DNA of 64,000 nucleotides from Trileptium ribeirensis (Eukaryota > Nematoda > Enoplea > Enoplida > Thoracostomopsidae). The position numbers and the translations under genes are program-made. Of this stretch, positions 12,301 to 21,077 are shown piece by piece (within the stretch, counting starts at the first letter, position 1; each line of letters starts with the position of its first letter). The notes beneath the pieces were generated by a model that saw only the letters and a program-made list of their open reading frames with translations, ran no database searches and was not told where the DNA came from. The stretch is from assembly GCA_030248225.1 (NCBI GenBank), contig JASANE010001578.1:1-64000 (forward strand), read 5' to 3'.

Positions 12301-12493
12301 TGTTGTTCATCCTCTCGAAGCTGAGGTCACGACATCGTTCGGACCAGAATTCAATACCCTCACCTACCGTGGTTCGCAAAATATGGTGATGCCACCAGAT
12401 CCTCGTCTATATCAGCCATATGGCACGGACTATGGCATGTACCCGTATAGTGGTCCTCCTTACCAAATGCCTGCGTATCCAGCTTCTTACTGA
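164..12493 (+). CDS. amt: Ammonium transporter gene A (Amt/MEP/Rh family), 3' part only: five exons
   Basis: Membrane channel expected to conduct ammonium/ammonia at the plasma membrane. The visible exons are 164-306 (coding sense from 171), 2904-2998, 5557-5683, 7421-7513 and 12249-12493. From codon 171 they splice into 231 codons plus stop in one frame. They cover the part of the fold carrying YHWGA, IDDPLDAAA-VHFGGG (second pore histidine, codon split by an intron) and RRSGL-FLAWN, followed by a cytoplasmic tail rich in Arg/Ser, then Pro/Tyr/Gly. Exons 2 and 3 are exactly as long (95 and 127 nt) as the equivalents in gene B 20-50 kb downstream, and all intron phases match, so the two are tandem paralogues. 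The 5' half lies left of the window. Oddity: an in-frame TAA (168-170) lies between the only visible acceptor (AG ending at 163) and the first conserved codons, so this copy may be a pseudogene, use an unseen splice site, or contain a sequence error. Family assignment is firm; functionality is not. Confidence 0.85.
307..2903. other. Gene A intron (2.6 kb)
   Basis: No coding exon is recognised between the two gene A exons. It contains a copy of a GAGCCGAGCC-rich interspersed repeat (about 1850-2270). A patch at 2600-2830 is more GC-rich than its surroundings and looks repeat-derived. The stretch 900-1830 has several GTGACCCGGT-like motifs of unknown origin. Confidence 0.6.
1850..2270. repeat. 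Interspersed repeat with GAGCCGAGCC motifs, copy 1
   Basis: It carries repeated GAGCCGAGCCGAG words and, near its centre, a segment reading GATCGGTCCTTAAAAGC. The same words and a matching segment occur at 38450-38840, and fragments at about 18315-18345 and 46880-47080. No protein or terminal repeat was recognised. Confidence 0.55.
2904..2998 (+). CDS. Gene A exon: VHFGGG pore segment
   Basis: The acceptor TTTCAG ends at 2903 and the donor GTAAGC begins at 2999. The exon completes the split Val codon, then reads HFGGGIWGVLTRPFLDM and ends FTRRSGL (31 whole codons). The His after the intron matches the second pore histidine of Amt proteins. Its length of 95 nt equals exon 8 of gene B. Confidence 0.93.
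2999..5556. other. Gene A intron (2.6 kb)
   Basis: After the 72-bp array (3041-3703) no gene is seen. At 4892 a CAGTGGCGTAAATCC sequence followed by a G-rich stretch resembles a hAT terminal repeat, but no partner end was found. A GC-rich patch at 5180-5290 has no recognised function. Confidence 0.6.
3041..3703. repeat. 72-bp tandem repeat array (about 9 copies)
   Basis: The unit contains CAAATACAATGCAGTCAAAT; it begins at 3061, 3133, 3205, 3277, 3349, 3421, 3493, 3565 and 3637, spaced exactly 72 bp, with few substitutions between copies. Because 72 is a multiple of three, the minus strand gives 24-residue repetitive open frames (LTKTRNLVINAAN and so on). These are best explained by the periodicity. 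It lies in a gene A intron, 45 bp after an exon. Confidence 0.95.
5557..5683 (+). CDS. Gene A exon: last membrane helix
   Basis: The acceptor TTTTAG ends at 5556 and the donor GTTGGT begins at 5684. It reads FLAWNVVGAVCLSLWALF and onward to ISEEIEKI, a hydrophobic helix followed by the charged start of the cytoplasmic tail. It is 127 nt and phase 0/1, the same as gene B exon 9 (53436-53562). Confidence 0.92.
5970..6130 (-). repeat. tRNA-derived SINE-like element
   Basis: On the minus strand a box-A-like TAGGTCAGTGG is followed at the normal distance by a box-B-like GGTTCGATGCC, preceded by AGCAACCGTTCCCAGA. The layout matches tRNA-like heads at 37.6, 41.2 and 44.2 kb. A full cloverleaf is not evident, so it is treated as a SINE and not a tRNA gene. 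It lies in the gene A intron 5684-7420. Confidence 0.6.
7262..7335 (+). repeat. tRNA-derived SINE-like fragment
   Basis: Reads GGCAACAGCTCTTAGGTAGC then TCAGTGGCTAGCACACG. This is the same box-A region and upstream AACAGCTC words as the other SINE-like copies. A clear box B is missing. It lies about 90 bp before the gene A exon at 7421. Confidence 0.5.
7421..7513 (+). CDS. Gene A exon: cytoplasmic tail, LHGEEAYPASAY
   Basis: The acceptor TTAAG ends at 7420. The exon reads GLDLALHGEEAYPASAYKHG and then GWGSEKDGGAAP. It aligns with gene B exon 10, which has [16 protein letters not shown]. The chosen donor is A|GTACGT at 7514 (phase 1). A second phase-1 donor, G|GTGCAG at 7502, would drop four codons. 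The base pair homologous to the gene B donor is also GC here (G|GCGGTG), but it lacks the consensus. Confidence 0.85.
7839..8062. mobile_element. Foldback MITE, arms about 75 bp
   Basis: The left arm (7839-7913) and right arm (7986-8062) are near-perfect inverted repeats. Both carry ATTAATA-TAT, AAGAGTGC, GA(A/G)(A/G)AGT-TGACACTT and CCTGCACTCACATATAAACC when read toward the middle. The ~70-bp centre has no coding potential. This is a non-autonomous DNA transposon by structure; the superfamily is not assigned. Confidence 0.8.
8976..10160. repeat. Interspersed repeat (~1 kb), copy 1
   Basis: It shares ordered blocks with 34851-35735: CGCAAGCGAG near the start, ACCCTAAA(C/T)CCATTGAAAA, a CCTGCACGCAATACATAATC block, and a final block around GGTCCCA(C/A)AAAA. 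Homology across several hundred bases shows a repeat family. Short open frames inside it are not conserved between copies. Confidence 0.75.
10309..10475. repeat. Palindromic ATATCGC tandem array
   Basis: About 165 bp made of alternating GATGATATCGCATCATATCG units and variants (ATATCGCGATGATATCGC, CATATCCCATCATGATATCG). The unit is nearly its own reverse complement, so the tract can form cruciforms, and both strands show spurious His/Ile/Ser-rich open frames. Confidence 0.9.
12249..12493 (+). CDS. Gene A terminal exon: Arg/Ser then Pro/Tyr-rich tail, stop TGA
   Basis: The acceptor CTGTAG ends at 12248. In phase with the preceding exon it reads LSRRSSNRSRRSQAQS, then a YRGSQ segment, DPRLYQPYGTDYGMY and a Pro/Tyr-rich end terminating in ASY and TGA (12491-12493). 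Gene B's tail has the same plan ([16 protein letters not shown]), which supports homology despite low identity. The clustered Arg-Ser could be a phosphorylation-regulated segment; that is inference. Confidence 0.85.
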
Positions 12494-12560
12494 TTTCCCA
12501 ATCCCGTTGGTGGACTGTCTTGTAGCGTATGATTTTTTAGGAATATGTTGGATTTATAAA

Positions 12561-12566
12561 AATAAA
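12561..12566 (+). terminator. Poly(A) signal AATAAA of gene A
   Basis: A canonical AATAAA lies about 68 nt after the gene A stop codon, within AT-rich sequence. Confidence 0.6.
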
Positions 12567-13984
12567 ATTATAAATAGCAATTCGTCTCAGAGTGTTATTT
12601 AAATCCCCGTGGTTCACATATATATTAGCAGACTCCAATTTTAGCTAGTATAATTTCACAGCCTACAGTCCTTAATATGTGGATTTTTTTGTTCTTTGCG
12701 AAATGTTTGATAAGCTGATACATCGGTCCTTTATTAACTAAACGTTGTTATAAATAACTGTCGCGTACCAACAGGTATTAAAATTATAAATTTATCGTCG
12801 CACCCGCAGCATTACCCAATGAGGTGAGGTTGCATTAATGTAATGCTCATAATAAAGCAATAATGCATAATAATAATTCATAATAATGCAAAGTGTAATG
12901 CTTCTGTAGCGATATCTTACGAAGAGACGCTGATAAAATTTTATTGTTGTCTGTTTAGCTTGAGTCAAGGAGGTGGAAGTTAAATCAATGTATAGTTCAT
13001 TTGCTAAGTATTCTACAGACTACATTCTGATTGGAAGTTTACCGACTGGGACAGAATTAGCTGCTTGGTGATTCAGGTCGAAGCTAGTCCCAATGTTTTA
13101 CTCAACAAATTGCATACTCGCTAAAATAACCGAACTAATCTAATAACTTGCTACGTCAACTAAAACTAGTATTTTGTTGTATGTATACAAATGCGAAAAA
13201 ATATCCTTGCATACACTGAAGTGTTCCTTTTAGCGGGGTCTTTAGAAGAGTTGTAATTTCCGGTTAATAATGGCATGTAAAGTCAAATGGCTATTGTTTT
13301 CTAACAAAATGAGCATTTACTTTTAGAAGAGTACCTATTTTGCAGAACCATGCTACACCAACTGCTGTGACTTGTAAAATATTATATTATAAATATTGTC
13401 ACTAAATTTATCAACACACGATTGAACGATAAATATATACTAGTAGTTTATCCTATCGCCAAGGTGATGAACGTACAGATCACGCAAATATAATAACTGC
13501 GAGTGAAACGTCGTAATTCGATACTTAGAATTACATTATAAATTACGAATCGTTTCAAGCGGGTCCATGGTGTGCCGGTTAACACGTCCGTTTGTGCCTG
13601 CGGGAGGCTTGTGTTTGATTTGTGTTGGACCGATTGCTTAACTTGAGCTTGATCTAACAAAAATAATCGCTTATGGTGAATTATGAGTGTTGAATGTATA
13701 ATTTAGCGAGACGTACACAGCTATATTCAGCATCATACAAAAAGGACGTAATTTTGGCCATCTTGCTTGAATAGTAATCTTTCGCTTTTTACGCGTTTAG
13801 AGGACAAAATACTTTACCAAATGAGACCCGTATAACTCCATTGGTTGCGGGGACTAGATGCTTCGCAGTGACCGTTGGGTTTCATCTGTTCAAGCAACAT
13901 TTTGCTATCCCATATTGCACTGCGATATTTAATGATTAGTTTAACCATAATACAATGTTTTTATGATTTCAGGGTATAGATTAC

Positions 13985-14128
13985 GCGGCACATGTCAACT
14001 GTAGGTGCCGGACGTTATAACGTTAGAAAAAGAACAGCTTAAAACGGGGAGTTCGTTGGGCGGCAGCCCCCCGACTTAGGTTTAGGCTTAGTGTATGTTT
14101 CATATAGGACCTTAGCTTAGGCTAAGAC
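13985..14128 (+). repeat. Dispersed GCTTAG repeat, copy cut by a hAT end
   Basis: Matches the reverse complement of about 24350-24480: GAACAGCTTA, a GGGCGGCA(G/A)CC block, CTTAGTGTATG and a (C/A)CTTAGCTTAGG or AACCTAAGCTTAG block, in the same order. The copy ends where the hAT terminus at 14129 begins, consistent with that element having inserted into it. Confidence 0.6.
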
Positions 14129-14800
14129 CAGTGGCGTAGCCAGGAATTTTGATTGGGGGGGGGCCGCGTCAGCAAATTCCGCTATGTTTCCGTGGTACAA
14201 AAGATAGTTTATGCTTTCTAGCAACTAGTTTTTATGACGAGTTTTTACGGACCATAATGCACCTCACCAAGAACAGTTATAACACGAATCTCAGTCGTCT
14301 AGCACATTTTTGAGCAAATCTGTCTAAAACTTCTTCAGGTTTCGGGCAGTCTTTACGATGAGCTTGGATCATTAAGAGCGCTTCGAGCCGTTCTTCCCTC
14401 ATTGTGGAACGGATAACAGTCAAAGTTCGTTCAAGTTTAGAAAACATTCGCTCCGGTTCACAAGTTGTCACGGGCAGTGTGCTTAGCAACGTTAGAAACT
14501 ACAACATCCCGAATATGAAACTGTATGCTGCGTAATAATTTTACTTTCTTGCCGAAGTTCACAAATTAAAAAATAACTGAACAAATACCGAAATATATAC
14601 CCAAGGTTTTAAAAATCTTCGCCGATCTTCTGTTGATAATCTGGTAGCCATCACAGCTCGTCCAATATCGTTTTCTGCAACCAGTTCTGCTGGCGGAACA
14701 TCAACTTCGGCAGGTGACGCGATGGACCCTAAAAATAAATATACCGCCCTATCAGTTAATACAGCTCCCAGACCCTTTGTCTCCATGGCCGAAACGGATT
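14129..14800 (-). mobile_element. Decayed hAT transposon, one end plus transposase C-terminus
   Basis: The plus-strand sequence beginning CAGTGGCGTAGCCAGGA at 14129 is a typical hAT terminal inverted repeat, followed by a G-run. Just inside, the minus strand encodes a hAT dimerisation segment. No matching right end was found, so the extent to the right is a guess and the element is probably truncated. Confidence 0.7.
14277..14489 (-). pseudogene. hAT transposase C-terminal dimerisation fragment
   Basis: The minus-strand frame reads LSTLPVTTCEPERMFSKLER, then TVIRSTMREERLEALLMIQ. This is the hATC pattern (P-V-T/S-x-x-x-x-E-R-x-F-S-x-L-K/E ... R-S-T-M ... R-L-E/S-A-L) found at the end of ZMYM/THAP12-like hAT transposases. 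Only this ~70-residue end is legible; the bulk of the transposase and its catalytic Asp residues are absent. Non-functional remnant. Confidence 0.8.
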
Positions 14801-15654
14801 TGCCTTAGCCCATAAAACTTAAAATAACGGTATATTTCGTTTAATCACCGTATTCCAGCTTATTCAGCATATCATATCATTGAGTTATGACAAAAATTGA
14901 TATTGTTTTTAGTTGAAAATTTGAGTGTTGAAATAGAAACAGTTAGTATTGTACCATTGTATGCATTATACTTCGGCCCCTGAAGTTGACATGGGCCGAT
15001 TACGCAATTATATTGAAGTTATCAATATTAAGTGAAGCCATTTCAAAATCATTCGAGACTTCATAATTAACACAGCAAAATTATTTATTGTTGACTTCTA
15101 TTTGCATACGCTGACGGTCTGGAATTTGTGACATTTTCGGTTGCACCAGGCACTATTCTTGCCAATTATATACACCAAATTTTTCTTTTTATTGGTTAAG
15201 CATCAGAATTCATGCAAAATAGATAACAATCACTTTGTTTACCCTAGGTAAATAGCAAACATTAATTGAGGTAAATAGCAACCATTAATTGCTCCTCTGC
15301 TGATACGTAACGTGATACGTAACGTTTAAGTACACAAAAACATTGGAGCAGCAAACTAGAAATGCATATGGGCTAGAATATAAACGGTGATCGAAATTGT
15401 CTACAAAAGTGTAGTGGTTTTGTAACGGTTTTGCTGGCTTTAGCCGCGAAATTCACGTAGCTAGCTTTCAGTGTGTATTATTGCCATATTGTTCTGTTTT
15501 ACTTATGTGAATCACTTTCTACCCGTTCTAATTTACTAGAGCTTGTACTGGAATAAACCTACGATTGGAATATCTACAGCGTTTCAAACCTTTGGGAAAA
15601 CTCGAACCACAGTTTAAATGGCCAGCAATGTAATCTACGATATGTTTATTAAAA

Positions 15655-15725
15655 CGTGGTCGATTGGTCTAGCGCGCTGTCGTATCCTACCAGCCAAGAT
15701 GAGTTCAACTTCGCTGACCTCTGAA
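15655..15725 (+). repeat. Possible tRNA-like SINE fragment
   Basis: GATTGGTCTAGCGCGCTG resembles a tRNA D-arm/box A, and GAGTTCAACTTC about 30 nt later resembles box B. No cloverleaf closes convincingly. Weak. Confidence 0.3.
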
Positions 15726-18700
15726 TGTTCACATTTGGTGTTTTTTGTTCGAAACAAATTATGATGCTCCTACCATATTATAGAATGGTTATGGGACCAA
15801 CATTGTACTATTAAAAGGTGATTGAAGACTGTTATATGTCGTTTATTCTATTGATGTAAGTTGATAAACCATGGATTTGTATGCCAGCTATGTAGGTTCA
15901 CAAATATTAACGAGCAGAACTATATGAGCACAGATAAATATTTATCATGCTTCGGATTGAATATATTATCATAAAATCGTAGAATCCCAACTGTCCCCGC
16001 GAATCATATAGTATGTTTTTGTAAAAACCCTATTCCAAAGCTAAATATTTGATAAATCGTGTAAAAATTAGCGCTTTGCTAATCTTACTATGTGTCTGTA
16101 CATCATGCGCCCATGGATATATTTGGTGGCACAAAAACTGCTTGAAAACTCGGAAAATACAAGCGTGACTTTAGCCCATAGTGTCTAGATTGGTAGCGTG
16201 GTATGGTTCGCTAGACCGCCCCGCCTGGTTTGTCATCGATATTGACATCTAATTTCGAACTAAAATACAATGTTCGAGACAACGCGAAGGTGAAATTTGA
16301 AATTATAGAAGACTCCCAGCCTCTCCTGTTTTATTTGCTTAGTTGTTTAATTGAAATATTTGGACTTTATATCCATATCATTGGATTCAGATCCAAAGAT
16401 TCAGATAAACATTTCTTGATTTAATGGTTGCAATTACCTATTGTAAGAAAAACGGTAATATAGCCGTCTTCGTGTATTTTATGTCTCATGGGCTCATTCA
16501 AAAACCCGTTGTGGCCCAACCCTGAAGCGAAAATAATGACAATAAATAGTACGCGATTTGTGAGTACATAAAGTGTTAAGTTGCTCTACGAAATGAGAAA
16601 ACACTAATATATGTCGCGTGGTTGCGGTGATATTGCCGTGATCGTGTATTTTGGGCGTTGTGGGCCTATTAAAAAACCTTTTGACAGAAATGCTCGATAC
16701 TGAGAAAAGTGCGTAGTAAACCAAGAGGTTTACTTGCTTAACAAAATGAATCAAATTTGTCTCAGATATCTACACCTGTTTTCAAGAAACTAAATAGCGT
16801 AATTTTCTACACCTCGTCAGACCACAACCCGAGCCGGTTCGGCCCGCTTTTTCGGAGAAAAATGTTTGGATCTGGCTTCGCGCTTAAAAGATTCATTAGA
16901 GATTTCAAGCTTTCGAATGAGATATCACGAGAGGCAACGCACCCAGCCAAAGATGAGTTATGCGTGTCAACCTAGAAAGCCAATACCGGACATTGTGGAA
17001 TTTCAGCGCTGTTCCGGCCACTACGAATTCTCTTCGCTCGTTTCACTCATTACGCTCGGAATTAAATTAAAAAAACCTCCGAAACCATTATCTATACGTT
17101 CATATCTAAGATAATGTGATATCTCTATTGAATTGAATGTATGTTTTGTTTTGTTTTTGCTCCTTCATATTGCTATTGGAACATAGAAATTTCTCATAAC
17201 GGCTGGCTAGTCAGGTCAGGTATCCTCGTTAGCCCGCAGCCATTATATATTACATTAGAGAAGTTTCATTTAAAGCTGCACATCATTTGATTTTATAACA
17301 GTGATAGATCTGTGTATGGATTAGCTTTGCGATAGCGTTGGATTTAATCATTAGTTTGAGCTACGGTAGGATTTTTCAAGTTTAATAACGACGTGAACTT
17401 TGATATAAGTACGTAAAAATATTGATGATTACAAAGTTGCAACTATACTGGGTTTACGGATTGTCTCTATTTTTTGAGGACTTATGTCGACAATAATAGG
17501 GTAAACTGGACATTTTGGAATTTGCTAATCTAGACACATTGAGAATCTTTAAAAATTGTCAGTAGTCAAAAAAGTCTGAGAAATTAAACTTTATCGTAAA
17601 CTACTTAACAAATACATCTAATGGCAATATAACTAATGGCATAAGAAAATTTTGCCATTTGCAACGGTGGTTAGAAATTAGAGTACCGTGGTTTTGTTAA
17701 TACTCTAAAATATATTTTTGTTATAGGTTATGTATACTTTATTACTACTATTATATCTATTTTGGTGCTCTAGAATATGTTTATAAGTAAAATTTGATAG
17801 TTCATAGCGTGACTTGCTGCATTTATTATAAAACAAATATTATAAGAGCCGCTAGGCATGTTCCTTGTTTATATCAATTTTGGAATTACTCTAATTTATT
17901 CTACAGAGCTGTTTTGACATTATTGTTCAGTAATTGCCAAAAATATATCAGTCATTTTGGTTTGCACATATTCGTTTTTTTATAATTTGTTCCATGCTTG
18001 ATCGTGTAAATGATTCGTTTTGTGTCGATTTTAGCTCCAAAGTTTTCGTAGAACTTCTCGTTGGGCCGCCAGTTCTTGATAATTTTGAAATTCTTCTTCG
18101 ACGCTGCTCTACACTTTGCTTGTTCTAACTTCGCTTAAGTCAGCAAGAAACCAATTCATGTGGTAACAATCGTGCATAGTTGAGGTTAAAATGTCACCAG
18201 CGGAATTTCAAGTTTTGCTGAAGTCTCAGTAAATGTAAGACTATGAGCGAGGAAGGCATTGTGTAGTACAGATGCGAAGCTGGGCTGAAGCGGAAAGCTG
18301 TACTATTTATATTGCGAGCCGAGCCGACCATATCTCCAGCAGATTCGAGCAGACGCTGAAAATGCTGAAGGCAACTTGGCTGTACAGGCACAGCAATTTC
18401 AAAGATTTCTTTTTAAATTGACTAATGTGACTTTTACACTGACTAATAATTTGTCTTACGCCACAATATTTATATTCCTATTCCATTTGGTATTCATTAA
18501 TACAGTTTGTACTTTATATACAATTCAATTAAGATTCAGAAATTCTTAGTGCAAATATTTGATAATAGATAATTGGGACAATCATCGGTCAATAATGATA
18601 AACCGGGTCGGTTTCGCTGACGGCTCAAGACCAAATCCGAATTTCTAAATCTACGTATCTTCTAATTTATGCTAAAAAGGTCTTTTGGACAATTTTACGC

Positions 18701-18905
18701 TATGCAAATCCTAAAATACTGCTTGCAACATGTGCGATTCTGGAATGGTAGAAGTAATTTTGCGGAAGTTTATTTCTTAACAAATGTGCACTAGATAAAA
18801 TTTTAATGAATTGTGGCTCACGTACGGTGACACATGTAGCGTTTAAAACCAAAAGTTTTGATACTAAATTTTTGCTCATTATAAACTCAATCCGTGTACT
18901 AAAAC

Positions 18906-19950
18906 CAGGGTTGGGCACCGGAAAAAACCAACGGAAAAAATGGGTTTTTTCTTTTTTTCCTATCCACCGGAAAAATGGAAAATTTTTTTTAGTATTTTGA
19001 AGTCGAAAATACTTGGAAAACCATTATGCAACAAAATATCACGCCCGTGAGCATTATTTACAACCATTTAAACATCCTTTACATTTCATGCGTATGATTT
19101 ATGTGGTAGAAATGGTATAACTGTACCTTTCAGGCATCAACTAAATTTATAATCTTAGCATAACTTGCTTCACCGCATCAGAAACCTTTGCCGCATGGCA
19201 AATTTGAAATAAATAGGCGCGGTACTGAATAGAGCCATGGGATTTGTATCGAGCATGTGAAAGCAGTAAACTAGGCAGACACAGGCCAGGCACGGATGCT
19301 CACAGGTGGATATGGGACGGGGTTGGTTACCCATAAAGTCAGCCCTCCCTCCAAAAAAACCAAAAACCTAATGGTTACACCTCTTGGTGGTTTTTCACCA
19401 CCATCACACTCAATGCACGGGTCTGTTTACCTGTGATAGATACCCGCGGGCATGTATGACATTTTACCACTACGGGTTATAAACTAAATAGATCGACAGT
19501 TGGATCGTAGACTTAAATTACATACTCTATTGTATTATTGCGCTTCCAGCATCACTTGAACGGTAGGCAGTTTAACACCAGTTAGTAAGTTTACACAACA
19601 CTAAAATATGACGTGCTTTCACTTTTAATTATATTTTAATTCACTAAATAATTATACGCATTCCTATCGATATAGCCACCGTGTAGCTTTCACATTACCT
19701 GCCATTTGGAAATATTGAAGTGCCACTGCACTTTGTGGTTGCAAATTCTATGTGACAACATTGCAGTTTTAGACGTTTTTCAGTAATTAAGGCATTTACA
19801 ATCAACATCGGGATTCAATTTCGCATAAAACTGTGTTTCCTGCTATTTTTCTAACAGGCTAACAAGTAAAAAGCTAATAGTAAAATTTGACTTTTTCCAT
19901 TTTTTTCCATTTTTTCCGGTCCGGCTTTTTTCCGGAAAAAACCAACCCTG
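18906..19950. mobile_element. Non-autonomous hAT element, 1.05 kb
   Basis: The left end reads CAGGGTTGGGCACCGGAAAA. The right end, reverse complemented, reads CAGGGTTGGTTTTTTCCGG and continues into the same GGAAAAAATGG words. Flanking 8-mers are ACTAAAAC (18898-18905) and TCTAAATC (19951-19958), six of eight matching, as for an aged hAT target duplication. No transposase frame inside. The subterminal regions are full of TTTTTCC/GGAAAAA runs that could bind transposase. Confidence 0.8.
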
Positions 19951-20947
19951 TCTAAATCTTCTAACGTCTTTCGCCAAAATCCAGTTATTAATTAATGAGC
20001 ATCATTAAAACTAATTCTTCAAACCTGCCTGGCTGGCGGATATATATAGAGTTGCTACTGACGTTCCGGGTCCATATGTCAGTAGTAAGGACGCTTTGGA
20101 CAAAGGGTAACATTTGGTAATGCGACCTTGATTTACCTGCAAAGATATATCGAAGACCTTCGAAATCCCAGGAGGATAGCGGGTGCGAGGGGGTGTATCG
20201 TCGCCAGGGGGATCAGGCTATCGGCGCTGGGAGGTCCTCAGGTGGTAATTTATTTTCAAAATTTTTTAGTCCCAGAGGGATCGCCGAAGACCCTAAGGGG
20301 GTCCGTACTTCAGGCAGGAATAATCCTTTGTTCTTCCCTGTGCGTCTGTATGCCTGCAAAGATCCTTTGCCATGTAATCATTCTTCAGGATCCACTAATA
20401 TTTGGTATGTTTATACAACAACACGACTATCTCTGCTACAAGTCATAACTACTCGTTGGAAACTTATTGCTGTTAGTTAGTGAAGTATAATTTTATATCA
20501 AACAGTTACAAAATCGTGATCGGAATTTACGGTATTATGTTGAAACTGTTTGTCAATTCATGATTTATTTGTGAATCGGTCTTAGACTACCTCCTCTAAC
20601 CCTATAATTCAAGCTTAGACTAAGCCTAAGCTTTAGCCTGGGTTCATAATGAAACTTTAAATTTTTGTCCTAATGCACTCATGTGAAGTTTCCCCTACCT
20701 CTGTTATAGGAAAAATTTGATATGATCCGTAACGTGTTGACTTATTTTTATATCCCAGTATAACAGGTCTGAAGTTCAATCAAACTGAGTATTTTTTGCT
20801 AGGCCATGTGCATTTGACCTTGGAGGAAAAGAGCAAATCAATGTAAAATTCAACTATCGCGATGTAATGACTACAGTATAATTTGCATTAATAACATATT
20901 TTAGGTGTTAACTTATCTATATAGTTTTTAGTTTTGAATAACTAAAT

Positions 20948-21077
20948 ATGGCATCGTTAACATATGAGGACTACTTAGTAATGAATCAAACGGTAACTGC
21001 AATCCTTGAAGAAAATGCAAACGTTCATCATAATTTAAACGAATTTTTTCTCGTTTCTATGGCGTTGATAATTTTCT
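20948..21077 (+). CDS. Gene B exon 1: N-terminus and first helix
   Basis: Residues 1-43 plus one base. After a polar N-terminus ([18 protein letters not shown]) comes [15 protein letters not shown], the first membrane helix. It ends in phase 1 at T|GTAAGT. The split codon with exon 2 gives [13 protein letters not shown], the expected Amt TM1 continuation. That junction across a 13-kb intron is what identifies this small exon. Confidence 0.9.

Larger units (their letters stand above)
12494..20947. other. Intergenic region between the two transporter genes
   Basis: About 8.4 kb with no recognised host gene. It holds a (TAA/ATA)-rich tract near 12120-12240 (just inside gene A), a decayed hAT end and transposase fragment (14129-14490), SINE-like fragments (13845-13880 and 15655-15720), a non-autonomous hAT (18906-19950) and AT-rich unique-looking sequence. 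Any gene B promoter should lie in its last part. Pyrimidine-rich sequence ending TTTTTAG at about 20930 could be a 5' UTR intron acceptor or trans-splice acceptor. Confidence 0.6.

Noticed and set aside
14559..14786. Minus-strand frame of 75 codons beside the hAT remnant
   Set aside because: No hAT-like motif is visible; it may be degraded element sequence but cannot be called.
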